A stretch of 64,000 bases of DNA from Hymenobacter plasmatis (GTDB lineage Bacteria > Bacteroidota > Bacteroidia > Cytophagales > Hymenobacteraceae), in assembly GCF_020711255.1 (NCBI RefSeq), contig NZ_JAJFAW010000014.1, positions 1 through 64,000 on the forward strand. Direction: 5' to 3'. The position numbers were made by a program, and so were the translations under genes. Shown in pieces: positions 53,386 to 62,300 of this stretch (position 1 is its first letter; each line of letters begins with the position of its first letter). The notes beneath the pieces were generated by a model. That model saw only the letters and a list, made by a program, of their open reading frames with translations, had not been told where the DNA came from and did not search any database.

Positions 53386-53416
53386 AAAAGGCCCTTCCGC
53401 TACGGAAGGGCCTTTT
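53386..53416. terminator. Shared terminator between MscS and TerB-like genes
   Basis: Perfect 14-bp stem AAAAGGCCCTTCCG / CGGAAGGGCCTTTT with loop CTA; symmetric. Confidence 0.85.
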
Positions 53417-53444
53417 GCTTGGGTCTGAAAAGTGCCGGATTGGC

Positions 53445-54344
53445 CTAGCGACCACCCAGGAGCCCGCCGAGGAGCGAGCCCATGCCGCCGCCCCCGAGCA
53501 GGCTGCCCAGTCCGCCACCGCCGGCGCTGGCCGGCTGGGAGTTGGGCCGGCCGCCCAGGCCACCCAGGATAGACATCATCGAGCCCAGGCCGCCGCTGCC
53601 GATGGCCGAGCCTTGCTGCGGGATATTGGCAGCGCTATTACCGCCACCCAGGATGCCGCTCAGCATGCCGCCGCCCAACAGGCCACCCAGCATGCCGCCC
53701 AGGCCGCTGTGGGCCGCACCGCCCAGCAGGCCGCCCATGCTGCCGCCTAGCAGGCCACCGCCACTGCCTTGGTTGCCGTAGCCTTGGTTCTGGCTGCCGC
53801 CGCTCATCACGCGCGAAATGACCATGGGGGCCACCACGCCGAGCAGGCCGGTCATGAGGGCCGCTTTGGGAATGCCGGCGCTGGACAGCTTATCGCCGAT
53901 GCGGCTGAAAAAGCCTTCCTTGGCCGGGTCCTGGGGGTCGTGGGCCACGGTAGCGGCTTGGTCCACCACGGTTTCGAGGGTTTGCTTTTGCTGTTGGTTG
54001 ATGCCGAGGTACTCCGACATCTTGCTAATCATGGCTTCTTCGTCGTTAGCGTAAGCACCATCGGCCCGCGCGAAGCTGATGAGGTCGGTCACCAGTGAGA
54101 AGCGCAGGTCGCTGTTCTTCAAAACGTCGAGGTTCTGCTGAATGGTCTGGTTGGACGAGTCCTGGGCTGCGGCCAGCACTTGCTGGGTTGCGCCGCCCGA
54201 CAGGCCCGCCTGCTGCGCCAGTGCCTGTAGAAACTGGGTTTCGGCGCCCGAAGCCTGGCGGTCGGCCGTGGCCAGGCTGGCAATTGCGCTCAGATAAGCG
54301 GTTTTCTCTTCTTCGGAGTAATTCTGCAGGAGTTGGGTATCCAT
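53445..54344 (-). CDS. TerB-like protein with Gly/Leu-rich C-terminal repeats
   Basis: A 299-residue protein. Residues 1-140 are helical and resemble the TerB/DUF533 type ('AIASLATADRQASGAETQFL'; 'DLISFARADGAYANDEEAMI'), with the paired acidic 'ADG' motifs of that fold. A hydrophobic stretch 'AALMTGLLGVVAPMVISRVM' (about 160-180) may span the membrane. The rest is a Gly/Leu/Met/Ser-rich sequence with repeated 'GGLLGG' and 'GGMLGG' units to the end. It may be a membrane-associated or self-assembling tail. No other tellurite-resistance gene is near. Role unknown. Confidence 0.8.
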   Translation of the reverse strand: MDTQLLQNYSEEEKTAYLSAIASLATADRQASGAETQFLQALAQQAGLSGGATQQVLAAAQDSSNQTIQQNLDVLKNSDLRFSLVTDLISFARADGAYANDEEAMISKMSEYLGINQQQKQTLETVVDQAATVAHDPQDPAKEGFFSRIGDKLSSAGIPKAALMTGLLGVVAPMVISRVMSGGSQNQGYGNQGSGGGLLGGSMGGLLGGAAHSGLGGMLGGLLGGGMLSGILGGGNSAANIPQQGSAIGSGGLGSMMSILGGLGGRPNSQPASAGGGGLGSLLGGGGMGSLLGGLLGGR

Positions 54345-54537
54345 GGGAAAGAAAGGTTGGTTGGAAAGAACTGTGGGAAGCTTAACGGTGCCGGCGCGAA
54401 TACGTTGCTTGGGGACCGCGGGTCTAAAAACAGTTTTTTTTCGACCCCGTCTTTAACTTTTCTTTGCCTGAAAATGAAATTGTTGCTGCCTCAAAAGCCC
54501 CCGGCGCAGAAGATTCTGGCAGATTATTTCAGAAAAT

Positions 54538-54571
54538 TGTTTGGCACTTCCAAAAACACCCCCCATCTTTG
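54538..54571 (+). promoter_or_regulatory. tRNA-Val promoter
   Basis: -33-like TTG (54541-54543 in TTGTTGG), 20 bases of spacer, then -7-like CATCTTTG (54564-54571), the spacing expected for the main Bacteroidota sigma factor. The tRNA begins 23 bases downstream. Confidence 0.55.
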
Positions 54572-54594
54572 CAATCCCAAACGGAAACACCCAC

Positions 54595-54669
54595 GGGGGA
54601 TTAGCTCAGCTGGTTCAGAGCATCTGCCTTACAAGCAGAGGGTCGTAGGTTCGAACCCTACATCCCCCA
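54595..54669 (+). tRNA. tRNA-Val (anticodon TAC)
   Basis: A 75-base cloverleaf. Acceptor GGGGGAT / ATCCCCC with discriminator A; D-arm GCTC / GAGC; anticodon arm TCTGC / GCAGA with loop CTTACAA, anticodon TAC at 54630-54632 (reads GUA); T-arm GTAGG / CCTAC with TTCGAAC loop. CCA is not encoded. It stands alone, with its own promoter and terminator, and no integrated element or copy of its 3' end is seen nearby. Confidence 0.97.
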
Positions 54670-54677
54670 CTATTGAG

Positions 54678-54716
54678 AAACACCCACTTAGCTGCAAAGC
54701 CGAGTGGGTGTTTTGC
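54678..54716. terminator. Terminator between tRNA-Val and convergent T9SS cargo gene
   Basis: Stem AAACACCCACT / AGTGGGTGTTT closing over a smaller GCT/AGC helix, then TTGC. Symmetric A/T flanks suggest use by both convergent genes. Confidence 0.8.
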
Positions 54717-54774
54717 TTTCGGTGCCCACCTTGGTTCATACAATTACACGCTGAGCTACCGGCAGAGAATTGGG

Positions 54775-56067
54775 CTACTGCACCGTGAGCCGCTGGCTGA
54801 GCGCGCCGCACCGCAGAATATAAATGCCCACCGGGAGCCCTGCCAATGGCAGCGCGGCTTCGGTCCCGGCGCTGGGGGCGGGCTGGGTGCGTACCACCCG
54901 GCCCAGGGCATCGTACACCTGCAGCGCCGCCGCGGGGGCCGGGTCCAGCAGCACCACTTGCACGGCGTCGTGAGCGGGGTTGGGGAATACTAACAGGCGG
55001 GCAGAAGCTGCCGCTTCAGTTGTAAGCGCCACGGTGCGTACCGGCGAATAGGTAGTGGTACCATCAAAGTCGACTTGGCGTAGGCGGTAATAGCTCGTGC
55101 CGGGTAGCGGCTGCAGGTCCACCACTTCGTAGTTGGTACGGCTTTGCGATTGGCCTGCTCCGGCTAAAATACGAAGGTCGCGGAACGTTTTCCCATCCGC
55201 TGACCGCTCTACTGCGAAGGTGGCACTGTTCTTTTCTGACGCCGTTATCCAGCGCAGCACAACCCGCTGCTGACGGGTGACTGCCGTAAACAAGATTAGC
55301 TCAACGGGCAGAGGCGGACAGTTCGGGCTGTTGCTGGAAACAAGCTGGTCGCAGGTTCGCTCGTTAGCATTGCCGCTGCTTGCGGGCGGGCACCCCACCG
55401 CGGCTATTCCCCGCGCACACACTATGGGGGTGGGCAGAATGGAGGAGCATTTCTGTGTGACCTGATTTAAGGCACCATCACCGCCGAACACACATCCCAG
55501 CGCAGTGACCCGGCCGTTGCCGCAAAGCCTGTTGTTGGCACTACCTCCCGACAGGTCAATGTTGCCGCGAATGGCCACGATGCCGTTGTCAAGAATACTT
55601 GAGTTGACTAGCACCAGGTTGCAGTTGGTGGCCAACGTGGCGCTTACGATGGAAGTAGAAGCTACCGTTATGGTCGCCTTATTCACTATTAATTGCTGTA
55701 CATCCACGGTACTTCCAGGGGCGAGGGCCAGGCGGGTATCGTCTTGCGCTCCAGTGCCATCCCCTACGGTGAGCTGGCCATTGCCTACCAGCGAACCATT
55801 GCCCGAAACGGTGATGGAGCCACTCCGCGCCACAATGTAGTCTTGGTCCAGCGTAATGTTGAAGCCATCAATGATGATAATAGCATTTGTGTCTGATGTT
55901 GGATAGGTGCTAGTTCTGCAAGTTGAGCCATTCCCCGTTACGTCCCATATGGCGCTGAAAAAGCTACCGCTGCTTCTGGCTCTGTAAGTGCATTGGCCGA
56001 GAGCAGGTGAGTGAGCCAAAATGCTGAGTATAATTACCAGCAAGCAGAAGTGTAGTTTCCTGGCCAT
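54775..56067 (-). CDS. Secreted protein with T9SS type A sorting domain
   Basis: A 430-residue protein with signal peptide ending 'PALGQC' near residue 25. Residues 30-250 look like a beta-helix of the kind seen in adhesins ('GSITVSGNGSLVGNGQLTVGD'; 'IVAIRGNIDLSGGS') with several Cys. 'LPVELILFTA' marks the usual junction to a fibronectin-III-like part ('VVLRWITASEKNSATFAVE'). The last 75 residues are a type A sorting domain ('LLVFPNPAHDAVQVVL' ... 'LPVGIYILRCG'), so it should be exported across the outer membrane by the T9SS and be surface-attached or released. Ligand unknown. Confidence 0.88.
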   Translation of the reverse strand: MARKLHFCLLVIILSILAHSPALGQCTYRARSSGSFFSAIWDVTGNGSTCRTSTYPTSDTNAIIIIDGFNITLDQDYIVARSGSITVSGNGSLVGNGQLTVGDGTGAQDDTRLALAPGSTVDVQQLIVNKATITVASTSIVSATLATNCNLVLVNSSILDNGIVAIRGNIDLSGGSANNRLCGNGRVTALGCVFGGDGALNQVTQKCSSILPTPIVCARGIAAVGCPPASSGNANERTCDQLVSSNSPNCPPLPVELILFTAVTRQQRVVLRWITASEKNSATFAVERSADGKTFRDLRILAGAGQSQSRTNYEVVDLQPLPGTSYYRLRQVDFDGTTTYSPVRTVALTTEAAASARLLVFPNPAHDAVQVVLLDPAPAAALQVYDALGRVVRTQPAPSAGTEAALPLAGLPVGIYILRCGALSQRLTVQ

Positions 56068-56071
56068 AGCG

Positions 56072-56079
56072 GTAAAGTA
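56072..56079 (-). promoter_or_regulatory. -7-like box four bases before ATG at 56067
   Basis: Minus-strand TACTTTAC resembles TAnnTTTG and ends four bases from the start codon. The rest of the 332-base gap holds only the terminator of the giant gene. Confidence 0.3.
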
Positions 56080-56332
56080 TAAGCTGCTGTTTTTCAGAAG
56101 GCCATTGATGGGCTTTGAATTCCGTCAATAAATGTCCTGCGATGTCAAAAATTACTTAAGTTCAAAAAAAACATACGTTCTTCCATGGCTTTGTGTTCTG
56201 AAATAGGTGTAGATAAAACTTTAAATAATACTGTTGAGTATTGGGTGCGGAGCTGCTTTTAGGGCTGCTTGATGCTAGGGGTGGGCTGGTTAAGCGTTAT
56301 TTAGGCTTAGCGGCAAAACCTATACACCCAGC

Positions 56333-56380
56333 AAAAAAAACGGTCGGTAAGTCAGCGAAAATCGCTGGCTTACCGACCGT
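56333..56380 (-). terminator. Terminator of giant T9SS protein gene
   Basis: Stem of 19 bp with one mismatch (ACGGTCGGTAAGtCAGCGA / TCGCTGgCTTACCGACCGT), loop AAA, followed on the minus strand by eight T residues. It ends 20 bases from the stop codon. Confidence 0.85.
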
Positions 56381-56399
56381 CAGAGGCTTTCGTACCCAG

Positions 56400-59300
56400 T
56401 TATTTCGTAACCGTAATGCGCGTCGTTTGCACTTCGGAGCCCGTTACCAGGCGCACGATGTACAGGCCTTCCTCCAGGAGTTGAGCCTCAAACGGGATGT
56501 CGTACAGCCGGCCTGCTTCGGCCGTGCCTTCAGCCACATTTTGCACCAGGCTGCCCCGCACGTCGTACACTTTCAGCGAGTAGGCTTCGGTTTTGGCCCG
56601 CGAGAAGCTCAGGTGCGACTTGACCTGGAACGGGTTGGGGTAGGCCTGCAGCGTTTGCTGCATCGCCGGTTGTTGAGCTGGTTCGGAAACGACCACTGCG
56701 GCAGTTGATGTCGATGCAGCGGCTCCCTTCGTCACTTTAAACACGTCCTTGCTCGTGGCCGTACCATTGGCAGAGGTCACCCGGATTTTACCGGTTTTGG
56801 CCTTGTCTGGCACAATCACGGTGAGTTCCGTTGCGGTATTAGAGTTGGCCACAATCTGAGCCGGCTCGTGGTTAAACGTTACCCCGGTAGCACCTTCCAG
56901 GTTCAGGCCCACAATCCTTACCCGGGTTCCTGTGGGGCCAGAGCCCGGCGAGAAGGACGTAATAGTCGGAACATGGGTGGTAGTGGTAGTGACGATGAAC
57001 CGGTCGTCGCTGCGGGCCTCGCCACCAGGTGTCGTCACGACAATCTTGCCGCTGCGAGCTCCGGCTGGCACGATAGCCACGATGGTGGTGCTGTTTACCA
57101 CTTTGTAGTCCAGTGAAGGGTCCTGGCCGTTGAAGAAGTCAGCTGCCGTGGCCCCATAGAAACCAGTGCCTTTGATGGTCACTTCTGTACCCACGGGCCC
57201 GGAGAGCGGCTCAAAGGAAGTAATGGTAGGCGTAACCGTGAAGTCTGAGCTGGTGACAACTTCGCCAAACTTTGTGGTCAGGGAAATGCGACCCGTCGTA
57301 GCCTCTTCTGGCACAATGGCCTCTACCACCTGCTTCTTGCTGTCGAACGTGAAGGTAATAGCCGCTACGCCGTTGAAATGCACCGCCGTTACCCCTTCCA
57401 GGTTGGTTCCCTTAATGGTCACTTTGGTGCCCACTGGGCCTTTCGAGGGAGAGAAAGACGTAATTACCGGGAGGTTGGATACTTCCGTCACGGTAATGGT
57501 AATGTCCTTGCTCGTGGTGAGTTTGCCATCCGTCACCTGCACTTTGAAGGCGTAAGTACCCGGTCCCTGGGCCTCGGTCGGCGTCCAGGTGAAGACACCC
57601 GTAGTGGCGTTGATGGCGGCACCGGCAGGAGCCGTCACCAACGAGAACGTGAGGGCGTCGCCGTCGGCATCGCTGGCCTTCGCCATAAAGGTGTAGGGCG
57701 CCAATTCGGGAATGCTCACCGCGGCGGGTACGTTGCTCAGCTCAGGCGCCTGGTTGGCGGTAAGGATAACCGTAACCTGAGTTGAGCTGCTCAACACCGG
57801 CGTGCCGTTGTCGGCAGCTTTCACCGTCAGCACAAACTGGGGCGTAGTTCCCAGCACTAATGCTGCCGAGTTGGCCACTTTCAGGGTATTGCCCACCAAC
57901 TGGAAAGCGCCATTGGTGTTGCCAGCAGTGATGCTATACGTCAGGGTCTGGCCAGCATCAGGGTCGGTGGCTTCTACCGTGCCCACCGTCTTGCCATTTG
58001 CGGCGCCTTCCGTTACAGTGAAGGTTTGCGCGTCAATTGCCGGTGCTTCATTTGCATTGGTCACCGTAATGGTGAAGGCCTTTTCAATCGAACCACTGGC
58101 AGCGTTTGTGGCGCGCACCCGGATGGAGTAGGAGCTTTTGGCCTCGTAGTCGAATACTGCGTTAGTTTTTAGCTCACTGCTGCTAATCTGGAATGCTGCG
58201 TTGTCGGTATCACCCGTGCCTGCAACCAAAGTATAAGTCACAATTTGCGGGATAATAGGCGTCGTGCTCAGGGTGCCGACAAGCGTGCCCTTGGGCTGAT
58301 TTTCGGCCACATTGGCATTGCTGAGCGTGATGCCGGTAAGGCTCGGGGCGGCCGCGTTGACGGAGAGCGTGTAGGTGGCCGTGGCCGAGCAGGCGTCCTT
58401 GGCGGCGGTGACCGTGATGGTCACCGGGCTGGTGGTGGCCGCGGTGGGCGTGCCACTGATGGCGCCCGTGGCGGCATTCATCGTCAACCCGGCGGGCAGG
58501 TTCGTGGCCGAGAAGCTATAGCCAGTAGGGGTCGTGCTGATGGCCTGCGAGTAGGCCGAGCCGGCCGTGGCCGCGGACAGGACCGCGCCCGTGGCCGGGG
58601 TAAAGGCCACGGTGGGACAAGGCGGGGCGGCCGCGTTGACGGAGAGCGTGTAGGTGGCCGTGGCCGAGCAGGCGTCCTTGGCGGCGGTGACCGTGATGGT
58701 CACCGGGCTGGTGGTGGCCGCGGTGGGCGTGCCACTGATGGCGCCCGTGGCGGCATTCATCGTCAACCCGGCGGGCAGGTTCGTGGCCGAGAAGCTATAG
58801 CCAGTAGGGGTCGTGCTGATGGCCTGCGAGTAGGCCGAGCCGGCCGTGGCCGCGGACAGGACCGCGCCCGTGGCCGGGGTAAAGGCCACGGTGGGACAAG
58901 GCGGAGCAGTGGGTTCGCCGCAGTTAATGGCCATGCTTTGCAGCGTCGGCGTAGCCGTACCCCCAGTGCTGGTCAACTCGGCCCGGTACTGGATGTAGCG
59001 GGAGGTGCCGCCGACAGTTGCGCCGCTGGGCGTGATGGCCGTGAACGCCGTCCACGTGTTGTCGGGCGCGGCCGTGTTGCCCTGGCGCTGGAAGAGCTGC
59101 AGGTCGGTGCCGGCGGGCTGGTCGGCGGTCCAGGTGGCTTCTTTCCACGTCTTGCTGGCCCCGGCGTCGTAGATGCGCGAGGTGAAGGTGCCCGAGGCGG
59201 CGTAAGGCGTCAGGCGCACTTTATCCACGCTGAGCGAGGGCCCGCCGACGTTGTAGTCCGAGCCGCCCACGCGCATGGACGCGGTCAGCGCCACGTTGGC

Positions 59301-62300
59301 CGTTTGCACCAAAGCGCCGTCGACGTAGAATTCGATGCTGGCCGCTTTCCACTCGATGCGGTACGTGTGAGCCGAACCGATGAGCGCGCCGGGCAGGGGC
59401 AGGTCGGTTTGGGTGTTGTTGTTGTTGACCCGGGCCTTGAGGCCGGTGCTTGCGTCATTGCCGGTGCTGAACATGGCCCAGGTGGGCGCGCTGCTGAACA
59501 TGCCCGCGTCGTCGCCGGCCCCAAAGCCGAAGTGCTGGAAGCCGGCGGCCCCGAACGTGGCGACGAACTCCAGGGAAGACCCCGGGCCAACAGTTGTGCC
59601 CACGGGCTCGGTGTTAAAGCGGGCGCCGTCCACGATGGCTTGCCCACCGGCGAAGGTGGTGCCGCCGCTGCCAGGAGTCCAGGAGAAGCTCTGCCACTCG
59701 GTAGCGGGTGGGGCGGCCGTGAATTCCTGGGCTACCTGCGGCTTCAGAATTACGCCTCCTGCAGCAGGTATATAGGTGCCCGTGCCGGTAGTGCCGTCAG
59801 TAAAGTTTGCCACGGTTTGGTCTTGGAAGCAAGCCGTAGCCGCCGCGCCGGCCGTCACGTTGAATGAGTGGGACACGGGCGCAGCGGCGGCGTACGTGGC
59901 GTCGCCGGCCTGGGTGGCCGTCACGGTGACGGTACCCGCGGTGCCGGCCAGCGTCAGGGTGCTGCCGCTGACCGTAGCCGGGCCGGTGGCCGAGTACGTC
60001 ACGGGCAGCCCGGAAGAAGCGGTGGCCGCGAGCGTAATGGGGCCGGCGCTGGTCGTCACGTCGGGCAGGGCCGCGAACGTGATGGTTTGCGCGGTGCCCT
60101 GGGGTTGAGCTACCGTCACGGTAATGACCTCGTCGTCGCTGAGCACTGGGGAGCCGTTGTCGCTCACGCGCACCAGGAAGGAGAAGCTTCCGACCTGAGC
60201 AGCCGTCGGTGTCCAGCTGAAGGCGCCGGTGGTGGGGTCAATGGTGGCGTTCGCAGGTACGGTGCCGGCCGGCGTGGTGCCAGCGGCCGGCGTGCCGGCC
60301 AGGCTGAAAGCCAGCGTCTGGCCCTGGTCCCCGTCGGTGGCCGTGGCCGTAAAGGTCAGGGCTGTGCCCACGGTGGCGGTTTTATTGCCAATCGCAGCCA
60401 GCACAGGAGCCGCATTAGTGGCAGCAGTGGGCTGCACAGTCAGGGTTTGCAGGGGGCCCTGCTTCACGCAGCCTTTCGAGTCGGTAACGCTGGTCAGTGA
60501 GAACGTATTGCCGCCAGTGGCAGTGAATACGACATCCACCCAGTAGTTCGTCGCATTGAAAGATTGGTTTGGGAATGCAGTGCCAGTTTGGAACACGCCA
60601 TTACCGCCATCCTCGCTCGACTGCAGAGCTTTCAAAGGCCCATTCGTAGTGCCAGTTGTGGCGAAGTAATTACTATTGACAGCATAGTTGCCGACTGGCG
60701 CATGGTAAGAGGCAATGTAAGTGGTATTGGCCACGATGGTTACCGGGCTCGAGAACAGGACTTCCTGCCAGCCTGAAGCCGTTTCGTTGGTGAACGTCGC
60801 CGTCGCCAGTAACACGCCTGCACTGCTCCACAAAGAGCCGGTGTGAGTACCGGTGTTCGTAGTACCCTTATAGAAGCGAACGCCTGTAATCTGGCCGGCC
60901 ACCGTAGAACGGAATTTCACCCCGAGCTCAATTGAGCTATTATCATCGACGAAAGAAGCTATACTCGGAACGGTGCTGCTGCTCCAGATGCTGTTCGTGC
61001 CCGAAGTAGCGGCTTTTACGCCCGTATTGAAGGGCGTGCCGCTCGTCACGTTGGGGTAGTTTGTGCCGTTGATAACAAGGGCAAACGGGCCGGTGCCGGC
61101 CGTGGCCGTGAAGGTCAGGTTGATGTCCTGGCCAGCTTGCACGGCCCCACTGGCTGCCAGGGTACCGGCTGGGGCAGCGCCGGGCGTAACGGTGGCCGAG
61201 CTTAGGGAAGTACCTGTAGCGTTGCACGCGTTGGCGTCGGTGATGCTCGTGAGCACATAGTTCTGCGGGCCATTGGCTGCGTCATCTTTAAAGAGAACGT
61301 CGACCCAGTAGTTAGCTGCGGTGCCGCCATCGGGGAAGCCACCGCCGTACTTGTACACGCCGTTGGGGCCGTCGGTGCCGGATTGCAGCGCCGTAAGCGA
61401 CCCGTTGGTAACGCCTGTGTTGGTAAAGAACCCGGCGCTGTAGGCAAAGCCGCCTCCCGTGGTTCCATCCCCGGGCGAAGTATAGGAAACGATGTAAGTC
61501 GTACCGGCCGTGATGGCAACTGGCGTTGAAAAATGAACTTCCTGCCAGCCTGAGGCCGTCTCGTTGGTGAACGTAGCAGTTGCTAGTTTGGCCCCGGCCG
61601 TCGTCCAGAGCGAACCGACATGCGTGCCCGTATGATTGGTGCCTTTAAAGAAACGCATACCGGTAACCGTTCCGCTTGTGGAGGCGCGGAATTTGGTGCC
61701 CACTTCAATGGTTTGGTGGGTGTCATGGGCATTAGGATTGTCGGGCGTGCCGGTAGCACCCCAAATGCTCACCTCGCCAGGGGTGAAGGTGGCAAACGTT
61801 TGGCCCACAGTTACATCGGAGTATGTAGTGCCATTTACTACCAGCTTGTAGGGCGACTGGCCCGTGGCGGCCGAAAGCTTGAGGGCTACCGGGCTGCCGG
61901 GGCACACCGTAGGCTCTACGGCGGCAATGGTGGCCGTGGGGGGCGTGCAGGTGGTCACGGCGCCATCGTAGGTGGCTACGTAGCTACCGGGCGTAGCGGG
62001 GAAGAAGGCATAGTCCATGCCTTTGATGCTTTCGGTGCGATAGGTGACGGGGGCGCCACCCACCGTGAGGCCGGTTAAGCGGCCGCCGGCAGCTACTATG
62101 GGCAGCATGCCCTGGAGGTTGAGCACGTTGTTGAATACCGACACCGAGAAGCTCAGCTTGTTGGCGTTCCAGGCCATGGCGCCAAACGAGGAGTTGTTAC
62201 GGCCGTCGAGCCAGGTCAGCATCTGCTTGGCCGATACCACGGGAATCTGCCGTTGCTGGGCTGCCGCAATGATGGCGTTGGAGCCGTCGATGCTGGTTTG

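Noticed and set aside
54595..54669. tRNA-Val as an integration site
   Set aside because: No repeat of the tRNA 3' end, integrase or phage gene is seen in the following 9 kb.
58245..59867. 540-codon open frame on the + strand
   Set aside because: Antisense to the giant T9SS gene; its apparent internal repeats only mirror the 279-bp duplication, and it is Gly/Arg-rich without domains.
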